Origin: Ascochyta rabiei
Taxonomy: Eukaryota > Ascomycota > Dothideomycetes > Pleosporales > Didymellaceae
Length of the DNA stretch: 64,000 nucleotides
Reading direction: 5' to 3'
Assembly: GCF_004011695.2 (NCBI RefSeq)
Contig: NC_082416.1
Coordinates: forward strand, 868,001-932,000
Part shown: positions 10,871 to 23,673 of the stretch, in pieces
Position numbering within the stretch: the stretch's first letter is position 1
Layout: each line of letters begins with the position of its first letter
Notes under the pieces: generated by a model
What the model saw: the letters and a program-made list of their open reading frames with translations, nothing else
What the model was told of the DNA's origin: nothing
Databases searched by the model: none
Made by a program: the position numbers and the translations under genes

Positions 10871-11960
10871 ATATCTATAGGAACTGTTGTTTCTCTACTA
10901 ACCTAGCTTTGTAGGGTAGCCTGCGTTATAGTAACGCCTAGGCCTACTACTATAGAGAGTGTTATAATAGTAATAGGAATTACCTATTAGTACGTGTTTT
11001 GTCTCCTTTTAGCTTATTTTAGCATCTTTAAACACATTTAGGGCCCTAATAAGTACGCTAATAGCTATTTAAGGCTTTCTAGAAATATAGCGCGCCTTTA
11101 CTCTAGTTACTACCTAGTTACTACTACTTATGCTGCTATTGTTAATGCAGCTAGTATTAAGACTACCCCTGTAACACCTGCTACTACTACGCCTATATCT
11201 ATTAATAAGAAGACTGTAATAGGTAAGTCTATTATTAACTAGGCTAGCTTGTTACTAGGTATAATTTAAGAGTACGTTCTATCTCTTTTAGGCTTATTAT
11301 AGCATAATCTAACCTTTATAGAAACTATTTACTATAGGAAGAGCTACTTATACTTTATAATAGTAACACTTACGCACATAAGTTAACCTTATCTAGCATC
11401 TATATTAAGAAGTAAGATTAATCTAAGGCTAGTGCTGTTAAGGCTAAGATAAAGTAAAAGAAGATGTTAGAGGAGAGCAGTACCAAGTCTAATCTAGATG
11501 CGACTATTACCCCCTGTAAGAAGGTATTATAGCACGTTTTAACCTATTTTAATAATGTCTAACCTCTTTTAGTTAAAGTACTAGATTACAGGCACTAGAA
11601 AGACCCTTAGTTAACTCTAGGAGGAGTGGGAGGAGCAGGAGGCTGCTGAGCAGGCCGCCGCTAACGCTGCTGCTGCTGCTGCTGCTGCTAAGAAGCCTTA
11701 TAGTAGTTGTAAGGCTACTACTTATACCTATAGTAGTAGTTATAGTTAGTAGATATTCCTTATAATAGAAACTTTAGATTAATAATACCTAAGTTTATAG
11801 TTAGTAGATAGTTTTAGGCTAATATAGCAATTAAAGGCATTACACTCTTAGCTAGTCTAAATAATACTAGGAAGGTGTTCTTCTATACTAATTCTTCTAT
11901 ATTTGCTTATAATTATAACTATATAACGTAGCGTGTAACTTTCTTTATCTTCTTATATTA
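10871..11960 (+). other. Antisense reading-frame region 3' of element B pol
   Basis: Between integrase and the 3' LTR, element B carries a region that reads best on the strand opposite to pol. It includes an acidic-to-alanine tract around 11,619-11,692 (EEWEEQEAAEQ followed by an Ala run encoded by GCT repeats, then KKPYSS). The same frame occurs in element C on its minus strand (about 36,340-36,560), so it belongs to the family and is not a private insert. It is broken by several TAG/TAA. Product unknown; antisense frames 3' of pol are known in some gypsy lineages of plants. Confidence 0.5.
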
Positions 11961-11995
11961 GTAATAGCTATAATAGGCGAAAAGATGTCTGCTTT

Positions 11996-14900
11996 AGCTA
12001 GTCTGTATTTCTTAGGGTAAGGTAGGGTTATGTTTTCCCTTAGCGCAAACTATTAAATACTTATTAATTAAAAAACCCCTATAGGGAAAAATTATAATTA
12101 AGTAAAGGTATTTAGCCTTTTTAGTCCCCCCCTTTTTTACACTTTAACCTTAACGTCTTATTACGCAGTCTAACCAGTTACTTTATTGTTTTCTAGTATT
12201 ATTTTAGCGCTTCTTTGGAAAGATTTGTGCTAATTTCCTAGGAATTTTCTAAGTTAGGGAATCTGTCCTACTTAATAAGGTATTGTGCTGGTGCACACGG
12301 TAACTTCCTTAGTAAGAACTAGGATGCTTAGCTAGTGTACGTAATCTGGCCGGCAGAGGGGTATAAGAGACCTTAACAGGAACTGTCAAGGCAGAACACC
12401 TACAATAACAACTAGAAACACTTACTTATAGAATTTAACTACCGTATCACCCCTCTCTTTACCCCTTAATAATGATGATGATAAGTATCCTTCCTAATGT
12501 GCCTGCTAACGAGATGCTTCTATACTTATACTGGAACAGTATTCCTACTATCTATTAGCTAGTTACCTTCTGTTAATAACCTTTTCTACATCCTACACCT
12601 TCTTTTCCCTCTTAACTATAGGTTCTTGTATTTATTCCTGTATAATTAGAAGTTAGCTTCTTAGTGTGTATAGGTCTAGCAGTAACGCATAGAGTACTAG
12701 GTAGATCCCTTTTATTTCTAGCAGGTCTACTCTATATATACTAGGGCCAATCTAGGCTGTAATAGTCCTAGGTCCTAGGTATTTCTAGTCTAGCTTCTTT
12801 TTTAGGCGTACTGTCCTAATGTTCTTACTAGAGACTAGTACTTTGTTGCCTACTTTAAAGGGTGCTAGTAGTTGTTTCTTATCTAAGTGTTTCTTTTAAT
12901 ACTTTCTTAATCTTTCTATATTTACTTTGCAGGTAGCCTATAAGGAAATAACTCTAGCAGCTAATTCCTTTGCAAGGGGAGATCCTCTGCCTTTTAATAC
13001 TAAAGTAGGCTAATCTGTGCCCCTTAGATCTATACTGTAACAGGCTTAGAAAAGTGTTACCTTTATAGATGCGTAAATACTATTATTATACGCAAATTCT
13101 GCAATTAAAATCTATAGAGCCGAATTATCTTATTCTAGAGTATAGTAGGAATGTAAGTACTGTTTAAGAGTCTAGTTTTGCCTTTCTGTTTAGCTATCTG
13201 TCTAGGGATAATAGGCTAATGTTAAGACTTGTCTTAAGTTTAAATAGTAGTTAAAGGTTTCCTACGTCTTTAAGTTTATTAGTAGCCCCTAATCTAAGAT
13301 AATTTGTGCTAGCGCGCTGTTTAAGCAGATAAATTCTCTAATCTAGGTATATACTAGGTCTTTTCTATCCTAATTAGCCCTAGCTAGTATATAGTATAAT
13401 ATTTTAGTTAGTTTATATACTACTACTAGTATAGAGTCGTACACTAACCTAGCCACCTTACTAGAAGGTAATTCTATAATAAAATCTATTATTACGTCCT
13501 CCTATAGTTAGCTTAGCACTAGTAAAGGTTTTAATAACCTATACAGTTTGTGTTAGGCAGCAGTTAATCTCCTATATACTAAGGAGTTATAGTAGTAGTT
13601 AGATACGTCCTTAGTAATGCCCTTCTAGGTGTATCTGCGCTAAATCTTATCTATGGTCCTTTATGCTCTAGAGTGTCCTAATATTAGGTTATTATAACAT
13701 TCTTTAATAACTTCCACTTTATCTTTTAGCCTTATAAGTAAGATACGCTTCTCCTTAGCTATATTATCTTTTCCTAGGTTATTTTGTCCTATTTTAACAT
13801 TACTTAACTCTTTTTCTATACTAGAGAGTTTATCTGTGTAATCTAAGTCTGTTGTTAGCTCTATATAACTGTTCTCTCTTAACTCTTCTCTTTTAAGATC
13901 CCTTTTATTCTTTCTTCCTTTTATAGACAAACAAAGGGTTATAGCTGCTACTAGGGGAGTATTAGAGTTCCCCCTAGTTAGGATCTCCTAAAGTAGTTAT
14001 ATAAAAGTCTTATTATACTTTTATAAGGGGTCTTATATTTCTCTTATATAGTTAGGACGCTATAAAGGTCTATCTATAGGGTTTATAGACCTTGGGTAAT
14101 AAGTAATTATAAAGTTAAACTTAGATAACACTAAGTATGCCCTTACTTGCTAATAACTAAGAACCTTTATCTCTATAAACTATTTTAGGTTTTAGTAATC
14201 TGTTAAGATCTTAAAGAAGGTACTATCTAAGTATCTTTGCTAATACTGTAGGCTCTAGACAATTAAAAGAAGTTCCTAGTTATAACTATTATAGTTGTAC
14301 TCTACTTAGATTAACTTCTTTAAATAGAAGTCTATAGGCCTCTATTAGGCCAGCTTCCCCTCTCTAGGGACTAGTTAACTAAGGATTCCTGAGATAGCGC
14401 CTTTAGAGGCATCTACCTCTATCCTAGTCTGTCTCCTAGGTATGAAATAAACTAAGATAGGTATGTTAATAAATAAATCCTTTATATTCTAGAAGGCTTA
14501 TAAGGATTCTTTACTTAGCTTAAGAGGCTAACTCTCCTCCTTCTTTATTACTTAACCAGATTTAGCTAAATTTAGCCCTTTCAAGGTTAATTAGGTTAAT
14601 AGTAGGGCTAATTTAGAGAACTCTGTAATAAACCTCTAATAGTAGTTTATAAAGCTTATAAATACTTAGATATTACAAACTATACGCAGGATTAGCTATT
14701 CTTGGATTCTTTTAACCCTGTCTAGGTTTATGCTTACCTCTTTAGGCAAAACTATATACCTAAGGTACTCTATACGTTAATAGTGCTATTTACACTTATT
14801 TAAGCGTATATAGAGGTTTACTTTATAAAGCCTCTCTAAGACCTCCTTAACGTGTCTAATATAGTCTTCCTCTGTCTTAGAGTATACTAATATATTGTCT

Positions 14901-17100
14901 AGATACACAATATAAGTTATATTAACTAATCCTATTAGTACCTTATTTATATAGGCCTAAAATTAGGCAGGAGTATTTATAAGTCTAAATAGTATTACTG
15001 TGTACTTAAAATGTCTATACCTGGTTTAAAAAGCAGTCTTCTACTTATCTCCTTCCTTAATTTAGATATAGTAATATACCTTACGTACATCTAGTTTAGT
15101 ATAGAACTTAGCTTACACTAGTTATTCTAGTAACTCTGTAATTAGTAGTAATAGATAGTAGTTCTTAACTGTTATCTTGTTTAGACCTCTATAGTCTACA
15201 CACAGTTATAGGTTACTATCTTTCTTCTTTAAAAAGAGAATAGGCGCCCCTACTAGCAACCTTAAGTGTTATATCTAGCCACGTTGTAGATATTCTGCTA
15301 GATACTTCCTAAGGATCTCTAATTCTATTACAGATAGCCTGTATAACAGTTAGTAGGAGGAAGTAGCTCCTTCTGTAATATTAATTAATAGGTTGTGCTC
15401 TCTATACTCTAGTAGGACCTAAGTATTATCATCTAATCTTAAGTGCGCATATTTGCAATATACTTCTAGAATTAGGCCTATTTTAGTAGATATTAGGTTA
15501 TATTTACCTACTAAGTTTACTTTATATATATAAACGTCTACTAAGAGACTTCTTATAGTACGTTTAAACTCTTTAGTATCTTCTAACGCTATTTTCTCTA
15601 GTTTAGGAAAGTCTCTATAATTTTACCTTAGAAGAGCATACGCTAGCTTAAATAGCTTAGCTTAGGGTTTGTCTAGTTAATCTAGGGTAATCTAAGGTAT
15701 ATCTTGTACCTTTGTAGGTCTGTAACTACAAAAGGTATCTATTTAACATCCTGTCTTCTACAGGAGTTAACAATAGATACTTCTGCTATAGTTACTCTAT
15801 AGATAGGCAACTCTACTCTGCTTACACCTTTAGCTACTATTTTATTTAATAGTATAACCTCTAGATCCTGCTCCTTTACTAGGAGAACTAAAATTAAGTT
15901 TAGTTATAACCCTCTATCTACTAAGGCTTCCATATTCTCTATATTACCTATAGATGCTTTAACTATAAGTAGGCATATATATTCTAGGTATAATACCTTA
16001 TAAAGAGAAATATTTTTCTTCTTTTTCTTAGATAATTTAATATAGGCTATAAGAGAGGAGATTAGGTCTTAGGCCCCTTGTCTTTTCCTAACTTATCTAG
16101 AGCAGGGTCTTTCTAATTTAACTTAAGCTTTAGGCAGTTAGGGTAGTAGTAACTAGTTTCTCTATACTTAAGGTATGTGTTTTGTGTCTTATATAGCATA
16201 TCTTAGCCCTTTTTACCCTTTACTAGCTCCTTATAGAACTTTTTAGACTTAAATAACTTTTTTAGGATTTTTATATTCCCTTCTAACCTAGAGTTACTAA
16301 ATTAGTACTTCTATAGTCCTTTATTAGTTATCTTACCCTTAGCTAGAGTCTTCTTAGGTAGCTGTTAGTTATGCTAACCTAGTCTCTAGTTAATAATATT
16401 AGCTTATTTCTCTACCTTTAGAATTATGTCCCTTTAATTATAGGGGATAAGAAATAAGTCCTTTTATATGCTAGGGAGCAGTATAGTAATATATTCTAGG
16501 ACTTAAAGCTCTAGTGTATATAAGATGCCTAGTTCCTCCTATAGTAGACGTATAAAGTCTAACAGATCTATAGGAGACTAAGATTTCTAATACTTATATT
16601 ACTTTAAGGATTTATATACTGCTTACTTATATTTAGCTAGTATTCCTAAAGCATCTAGTATAATTCTTTTTAGCTCTTACTATGTTAGTTTCCAGGTTAG
16701 CTAGTTATAGTAGTTAGTTGTGCAGTAGGCCTACTTTAACATATCTAGGTTCTCTAAGAGGTACCTTATGCTAAAGTTAATCTTTTATTCCTCTAAGGGA
16801 AATTAACTAGAAATTAGAGAAAATATTCTTTATAATCTCTCTTCTAATAGTTATATTTAGTATAGTTACGCTTTATATACTTCTAAAGGGGTTTAGGTTA
16901 TAGACGATCTATAGATAAGGAAGATTATAGTTTCTCTACCTCTTCTAGTACCTTTTAGAAGGATAGAATTATTACTAGATCTCCTTTATTATATTTACGT
17001 CTAAGTTTATAAAGAGAAGAAAGTTCCTTATAGTCTTTTATCTCTTACAACTATTAATATAAGTTTTCTAACTCCTATTATTAATTACCTACCTTTAGGC
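11996..17100 (-). pseudogene. Element B gag-pol pseudogene
   Basis: Minus-strand remains of a gypsy polyprotein, aligned with element C and with the remnant at 93-1705. RT lies about 15,300-14,700, with its YxDD box as YLDN near 14,890-14,930 (second Asp lost). An open stretch at 13,661-13,930 covers the linker before the integrase zinc region, and the integrase core runs about 13,560-12,900. Stops are TAG/TAA throughout. Interrupted at 12,284-12,538 by a solo LTR. Gag limits are not defined. Confidence 0.8.
12284..12538. mobile_element. Solo LTR (255 bp) inside element B
   Basis: Extra DNA relative to the copy at 1-1705, which reads AAGGTATTCCTG without interruption. The insert starts TGTGCTGGTGCACACGG and ends CTGGAACA (TG...CA), flanked by GTAT on both sides (12,280-12,283 and 12,539-12,542). 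No coding frame. The TG/CA ends and short duplication fit a solo LTR left by LTR-LTR recombination. It keeps many CpA sites, so it looks younger or less RIP-exposed than its host. Its parent element is not in the window. Confidence 0.7.
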
Positions 17101-17380
17101 TATTCTAGCCTTTTTTAGCTAAAGCTGCCCTATAGATGCAAATTCTAGGGTAAGGTGTACTGCCTAGAGGACCTACAGATCCTCTTAAGGCACTATAGAC
17201 ACTTAGTGTCTGTTAAGGTATTTCTTTATCTGCAGAGGGAGGTGTTACCTTACGCTCTACTAGCTCTCCTACAGGTAGGTTATCTTAGTCCCTCTCTAAA
17301 GACAGTAAGCCTAGATAATTTAGTTTAAGACTTATAGTAGCTTAGGTCTATCTTTAATTATAATATAAGAGTAATTAGAA

Positions 17381-17582
17381 TATAAAGAATATATAAAGCA
17401 ATTATAAGAGAAGATAGGGTTAAAAAGGATAGTAGGTGTATTAGGGTACGTAGTGTGTAGTAATAAGACTAATTACTAGAGTATTAGTAATAACCTCTAA
17501 CACCTTTATATAGTCTGGGCTGACTAGCCCTATGGTAGCTCGCTAAGACTGGCAGAGGTACCCCCAGGCCTAGCGCCTGACA
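17381..17582 (-). repeat. Element B 5' LTR (202 bp)
   Basis: Starts TATAAAGAATATATAAAGCA and ends GCGCCTGACA on the plus strand. Same length as the LTRs of C and of the left B end. Followed by ACTAG, the probable target duplicate. Confidence 0.87.
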
Positions 17583-17599
17583 ACTAGACGTATTATCGG

Positions 17600-17860
17600 C
17601 ATATCATTACATTTAATTATTATTATTAGATTACTTAGGGTTACCTAAAGCTCTTTTAATAGTTAAGAGGAAGATATTACTTCCTTAGCTACTTAAGACA
17701 GTGCTAGGAGCTTAGCCTTAGTAGTTAACGTTGTAACAGTATCTTGTTTATTTACTCTCTAGGCAATAGGTCCTCTAAATAGCTTAATAGCGTATCCTTA
17801 GGAACTCTTTTAGTCTATAGTGTTATTAGTAAATAATATATTACTTATAACTTTAAGTCT
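17600..17860 (-). mobile_element. Copia fragment (RNase H end) of the element E family
   Basis: Matches 42,215-42,470 of element E with few differences. On the minus strand this is the copia RNase H region. It abuts a plus-strand copia copy of a different family at about 17,861, so it is a rearranged or truncated relic with no LTR of its own. Confidence 0.7.
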
Positions 17861-20800
17861 TTACTAAAGAAAAGAGCTAATTAGGTACTGTTAACAGGCA
17901 ATCTAGCTTCCTCTAGGACTTCTATTTTAAAGATAATTAACTAGGAAAGATAATTATCTACTTCCTAGACATTCTTACACAATTCCTGTTAAAACAATAT
18001 AAGATCTAGGTTAAGGTAATTAAGTATAATAGTAAAATTACTATAATAAAACCAGAAGTATCGCAATAGTGCGCTGCATAATTAATTAGGCTTAAGCCTT
18101 CTCTACTAGACATCTAAGCACAGAATAGAGGTGCTAAACGCTTAGGGTGTGTAATAAAAGATAAGGCACGCACTAAAAGATTAGACGTAAACCTACTATA
18201 GGAAATATAGCTAGAGATTATAAGGGTAGTAGTATACCTATACAACTAAATACTAAAGTTATTAAATAACTAGAAAACACCCTATAATGTTTTCTTTACC
18301 TATACAGCTTAACTAGCTAGCTTAAACATATAAAGCAGGAAACTAAATTAGGCATATCTAAAAGTATATAGATATAAAGCCTTTGCTTTTATAAATAACA
18401 CCCTTTAAGAGAAATTATAACTCTAGTAACTAGACCTAAGAGTATAGGTAGAATACCTAGTAGGATACTAATCCTTAAATATATATTAGATATAGATTCT
18501 AACTTTGGTAAAAGATATTAGTATAAGAGATGTAATCTTTAATAAGGATACTGTCTTTAGTAGCTAGACTTAGGACTTAATAGACAACCTTATATACAGC
18601 ACTCTTAAAGAGATAGCAATATAGATAAGAAGCGTAGAGCTTCTGCCTCTACCCTCAAATAAGGCTAAAATCTAGTTATTCTATAAGGATAACACTATTA
18701 CACACTGAAATACTATAGAAGATTAACTAGGATATAATATTAAACAGAAAGATAGACATATATATCTAACTCCTCCTCTAACTCTGCTACTAGTTATGCT
18801 GTTAATAAACATATTATTATTATTCTAATTAGCAAGAGGTAACAGCGAATTAAAAGCTAGCAGGTAGTACTAGTTAACTACTAATTAGTTAGTATTAACG
18901 CTAGCGCAATCTTAAGGAACTTTACAAACTATCCTATAGAAAGCTGTATTTATAGCTAGCATATAAGGCAGGTGCATAGGTACATACTAGGGCAACAATA
19001 TTAATAAGGCTAGGTTAAAATAAATGCTTATAAAGGGGCTTAAGCCTTATTAAAGCTAACTCCTACTAGAGCTAATAGCATAATTAAACCTAGAGGACTG
19101 CCTGCTTAACAAATACTTTAAAGAAGCTAAGTAAGAATACCTTAGCAGCTATTAGAACATAAAGTTATAGTCTAAAGTACCCCTAATAAAGACTAAGGTA
19201 GTAGAATACTAGATACTTAATTATATGTAGTTATACACGTATAAGCTTAATAAGAACAACTACCTACTTAAATATAAGGCGCAACTAGTAGTCTAAGGTA
19301 ACTAGTAATAAAATATTACTTCTAAAGATACCTACGCAGCAAAACAATTTAGCAGGTCCTTTAGAATGCTTATAGCAATTTTAGCAGCACATAACCTAGA
19401 ACTTAAGTAGTTTAATATTATAAACGCTTTTATTTATATATTAACTAATAGAGAAGTCTATATAAGGATGCTACGTAGGTATTAGAAACTAGGTATAGTC
19501 CTATAGCTACACAAGGCACTATATTAACTAAGAATCTCTCTACTCCTCTAGTAGAAGGAATTTATATCTACTCTAACAAGCCATAGATTTGCAGTTATTC
19601 CCTATAAACCCTGCTGCTTACTTAAGAATAAAGTTATTATCTTTTTCTATGTAGACAATATTATTATAGCTTATTACCTAACTAGACGATATAAGGCAGA
19701 CAAGGCCCTTAGCTATATTACTAACAAATACTCTATTACAGGAGGAAATAATCTGTAATAGTTCCTAGGAGTAGAGATAACCTAAGATTAAGATTACCTA
19801 AGGATCCTCCTCTTACAGGCGTTATATATTAACAAAATTAGCTCCCTAGCAGATAGGACAGATATATAACATAACACACTAATATTAAGTATTAAGCTTC
19901 TACTAAATAAAGGGGAAGCTGTAGCATTAGAAATTAACAAATACTAGAGAAAGATTAGGTCTCTCCTCTTTACTACGGTTGTTACTAGGCCTAACATTGC
20001 CTTTGCTACATCTAGGCTAGCACAGTTTCTAACTAACTCTAGACAGCAGCACTATAACGCAGTAGATTAGGTACTATTATACCTACAAGGAACACAAGAC
20101 CTGTCCCTTACCTTTAGAGGCAACAAGCACCTAGTAGTTGCTAGTAATGCATTATTTACTAATAATACTCTTAATAGGAAGAGCTTCTAAGGATATACTA
20201 TTAAACTATATAGAGGACTTATTACCTAGAGAGCTAATAAACAAGACACAGTTACTACATTAACAACTAAAGCAGAGCTACTTGCTCTAGCACAGATAGC
20301 TAAGGAAGCTATCTTTATCTTACAACTATTGTTAGAACTTAGTATACACCTTTTATAATTAATAATTACTATTTAATATAATAATACCTAGACTATCTAA
20401 TTAATTAATAAGGAAGTCTTAAAACTCTAAACTAAACTATAATATGTAGATATTTATAACTACTAGCTGTAATAAGAGGTAAATAAAGGCACTTTAACAG
20501 TAACCTATATCCTATCTACTAAGATATTAGCTAATAAACTTATAAAGGCTCTGCCTGTAAGCAAGTAGTTAACCTTTTTAAGGTAGCTAGGACTAGAGAA
20601 ACATACTAAACAAAAAAAGCTAGCTAACACCTAGATAGAATTACTTAACTAAAAGCTTACTAACCTAATAGGAGCTAATTATGTCTAGCTTTAATACGGC
20701 CTTAAAGCTAAGGGGGTGTGTTAGATAACTAACCTTGCTAAACCAAGTAAGGGGGTTAGAGTTAACCTTGGTTAACTTAGGGGCTAGCGGCACACACACA

Positions 20801-20880
20801 TAAAATTAGCCATTACAACAGATAATTATTAATTAATTACCTTAATTATTATCTTTGCGCATTAAGCATATTATCTAACA
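17861..20880 (+). mobile_element. Truncated Ty1/copia copy 1, 3' half with 3' LTR
   Basis: Parallels copia copy 2 from about 26,205 to 29,224. It retains, on the plus strand, the integrase end (a QNRGAKRLG stretch near 18,120 resembling the QNGxxER signature), RT with FYVDNIIIA near 19,642-19,672 in place of the copia YVDD box, and RNase H with a SGYTIKLYRG stretch near 20,190-20,220. It ends with a polypurine tract (AAGCTAAGGGGG) and a 162-bp LTR (20,719-20,880). The 5' half is missing. Frames are broken by TAG/TAA. Confidence 0.85.
20719..20880 (+). repeat. Copia copy 1 3' LTR (162 bp)
   Basis: TGTTAGATAACTAACC to TTATCTAACA. Same length as the LTRs at 21,282-21,443 and 29,063-29,224. Preceded by the polypurine tract GCTAAGGGGGTG. 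Confidence 0.88.
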
Positions 20881-20939
20881 ATAGTATTTCTAAGTAGTAT
20901 ACTATTAAGTATATTATCTATAGTATTATAGAAGATTAG

Positions 20940-21195
20940 GTAACTTTAACCTACTCTACCCTACCCCTAACCTACCCCTACCCTACTCCTACCTAACCCT
21001 ACCCTACCTAACCTCTACCTCTACCCCTAGTCTGTGTAGACTGTACCCTACCCCTACCCTACGCTAGAGGTACCTCAACCCTACCCCTACCCTATGTAGA
21101 CCCTACCTCTACCCTATCCCTACCTAACGTCCGTGCAGACTGTACCTAACCCCTACCTAACCCTAGGGTACCCCCTACCCTTTTGCCAGCGTAGC
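20940..21195. repeat. CCCTA-rich degenerate array, end of a hAT-like MITE relative
   Basis: About 250 bp of irregular CCCTACC, CCCCTACC and CCTAACC units with a spaced GTCNGTGCAGAC-like palindrome, ending CCCTACCCTTTTGCCAGCG. The same arrangement and the same terminal bases close the insert at 10,228-10,870. The left end has no clear inverted partner here. The units resemble but are not the fungal telomere repeat TTAGGG/CCCTAA. Confidence 0.6.
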
Positions 21196-21281
21196 GTACA
21201 GACCCAGTAAACCTTACATACTAATAGAGGGGTTTAGATAAAAATATTTAAGTTGTTACTATACGCTGGAAACTATCTAGG

Positions 21282-21443
21282 TGTTAGATAACTAACCTTG
21301 TCGAACCAAGTTGGGGGTTTGAGGTTAACCTCGGTTAACTTAGGGGCTAGCGGCACACACACATAAAATGAGCCATTAAGACAGATAATTATTAATTAAT
21401 TACCTTTATTATTATCTTTGCACATTAAGCATATTATCTAAAA
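21282..21443 (+). repeat. Copia copy 2 5' LTR (162 bp)
   Basis: Starts TGTTAGATAACTAACC. It keeps TCGAACCAAG and CTCGGTTAAC, so it is less RIP-altered than the LTR at 20,719. The last bases read TATCTAAAA in place of TATCTAACA. Confidence 0.88.
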
Positions 21444-21810
21444 ATTAAGAGTCTTACTAACACTACTAAAATACCCTTTTAATATATTGTTATTAACTAT
21501 ATGTAATTTAATAATAATTCTTATAGATTATATAACCTACACACCTTAGTTGTATTAACTTTAGACCTAATACGCCTCTCTAGACTTATAGGAGAAGATA
21601 GACCTAAACTAGACTATACTTCTAAGGACTAAGCTATAAGTACCTAACGCCCTAGACATTACTAACTATAAGAGGAGGCTAGCCCTTAGCAATAATAAAT
21701 AAGGAAACCCTTAGCTTCTAGAAATTATATCTAAACTATTAGCTAACAGCCTAAAGGTATAGAAGGAAGATAATAACTATTAGAAGAGCTGTCTTAAATC
21801 CTATAAGATA

Positions 21811-23673
21811 ACGTACTCCACAGGTAAGCGGATCAAACAGGTGAGCAGATTACTCTGCTAAGACTACACCAAATTTCTACCCTATTATAGCTTGCATTAG
21901 CCCACTTTAGCCTTGTATACAGTAGTGCAGTACATAATATTATTTAGAAATATCTTCTACAGCCTTCTTACATGTATGTAAGTTATGTCTAATATTGTAG
22001 CACTTTGTACAGCGTCTTTAGGTTACTTCCCCTCCTTTAGCGCGCACTTGCTTCTTTGCCTTCTTACTATTACCACGCGCCCTAAACTTAGTTAGAGTAG
22101 TTAATTAAAGGCCTTCCTTAGCTGTTAGGACTCCCTCCTGCTGTAATTGCTTTCTTTTATGCAATTTACGTTGCGTAGCAGCCTTATTTACTGCTTAAAG
22201 CCTAGTAATCTCCCTTTAAGCTAACACTAGCTTATGCGCTACTATAGCTGCGCCTTTAGTAAGCTTTTTAAAGGCCTTAACTATTAAAGTTAGTAAGCTG
22301 CTTGCATGCCTTTAAATCCTCTCTTAAACCAGCGTTAATTGCGACCCTAATTGCAGGGTAGTGCTTAGGGTTTGGGACTGCTAGGGCTTATCTTCTATAG
22401 TAGGTAGCGGTAGGGTACGTAGGCGGACATTAAGACCCATTATGACCCGTTCTAGGTCAAGGGGGACTATTCTAGCGCCTTAGAAGCCTCCTTAGATATT
22501 GCTAGAAGTAAATGTCTCCTTATAGGCGTCTATAAAGTATAGTAGGAACTTAGTTTTAGTAATATAAGTAATATAGTTATGTATAAGATTCTTAGCTTAG
22601 CGCCTATATACCTTCTTTAAAGGGGCAAAACAACCTATATCTAGTAGTTATAAGAGGTAAGATAAGTATAGAGGCATATACAGTATAACAATCTTTGCTT
22701 CCTTACAGTATTGTTAGAAGTTAAGGGAGTTGTGGCTCTTGTGGCTGTTAATAAGGAGCAGCTAGTGTACTCCTTAGGTGCGTGTCTTTGTATAGGCATT
22801 AAAGTGCTTTAACTAGTCTAGACCAAGCTTGTTAGTAGTCTATCTGTTCTTAGAGACTCTAATAACCCAGTTATAGGGCAGATTGTCCTCTTTATACCAG
22901 GCAGAGAGGTAGTTACAGCCTTTAAAGATAATAAAGGGTAGAATAGCCTACCCTGTGCTATTAATGCCCTATATAACCGTTGTCTACTCTTAATTGCCCT
23001 GCTGCACTGCCTTTAGCTGTCCTTAACGCTCTAAGCCTGTAACAACTGCTCCTATTAATATCTAGCCTATTATAAAGCCTGTTTTATTAAAGTTGTATAT
23101 ATTATTGTCCTAGATGCTATACTTAGCTTTAACATTTGCTACAAGCCTAAACCAGCCCCTAATAATCTCTAGATCCTTATAGAGGGCTCTCTTGTAGTTG
23201 TACTTGCAATTAAACCTTACTTTAAGGTTAGGGCAGCGCTTAATAAACGTGTTAGGCCAGTTTATGCTAACATGGCCTATATTACGCTTAGTATGCAAAG
23301 AATTAGCTATATTAGCTATAGCAGCCAGCTAAGGGGCAAATCCTTGTATATCTAGCTTAAGGATATACTTAGCAATTACGTCCTCCTTAGTCTAGTCTAT
23401 AATCTGTTAAACTGGCATATAATCAGCTTATGTAGGTTGTCCTGTGTATTAAGCGTGTAGTGTGCTGTAAGGCGTGTTATATATAGCTACAGCGCGTTAT
23501 AGGGTAAGTATTGCGTCTTATTTAATTGCCTAGAGCGCAAGCTGTATTGCAGCTTCTCTTAAGGGCGTAGATTGATGTTGTTGTTAAGGCATTGCGTGGT
23601 AAGGTGGAGGTTTGGTGTGGTCTTGGCAGAGTGATCCGCTCACCCGTTTGATCCGCTCACCCGTGGAGTACGT
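21811..23673 (-). mobile_element. Pogo/Fot1-like DNA transposon in copia copy 2
   Basis: A 1,863-bp element with terminal inverted repeats of about 60 bp: left ACGTACTCCACAGGTAAGCG, right end the complement of ACGTACTCCACGGGTGAGCG. Each contains a GGGTGAGCGGATCA-type motif twice. TA dinucleotides flank both ends (21,809-21,810 and 23,674-23,675), the target choice of Tc1/mariner/pogo elements. The transposase lies on the minus strand. The right repeat keeps its CpA/TpG sites while the left has lost several to RIP. Confidence 0.9.
21990..23592 (-). pseudogene. Pogo-like transposase pseudogene
   Basis: The minus-strand ATG at 23,592 begins a broken frame with an N-terminal stretch like the HTH_psq/CENP-B-type DNA-binding region, as expected for pogo/Fot1 transposases. 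It then shows a readable stretch (23,110-23,298: NIGHVSINWPNTFIKRCP and GWFRLVANV). Next, near 23,075-23,105, comes NIYNFNKTGFIIG, which resembles the first catalytic Asp region of DDE_1 transposases with the Asp changed to Asn. Stops are TAG/TAA. The C-terminal limit is approximate. Confidence 0.75.

Larger units (their letters stand above)
9382..17582 (-). mobile_element. Element B: Ty3/gypsy retrotransposon with three nested inserts
   Basis: A minus-strand element bounded by 202-bp LTRs (9382-9583 and 17381-17582). Its flanks ACTAT and ACTAG are an imperfect 5-bp duplication. Total length is 8,201 bp. Removing the ~643-bp insert at 10,228 and the 255-bp solo LTR at 12,284 with its duplication leaves about 7.30 kb, equal to element C (7,296 bp). 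It carries gag, protease, RT, RNase H and integrase remains on the minus strand and, between integrase and the 3' LTR, a long region with an opposite-strand reading frame. Heavily RIP-mutated. Confidence 0.88.

Noticed and set aside
11660..11692. GCT/GCC trinucleotide run as a microsatellite
   Set aside because: It lies in a frame shared with element C, where it is interrupted; better explained as an alanine tract of that frame than as an expanding repeat.
20940..21195. Interstitial telomere
   Set aside because: The units are irregular CCCTA/CCCCTA and not a regular CCCTAA array, and the same body with the same end occurs within the insert at 10,228-10,870.
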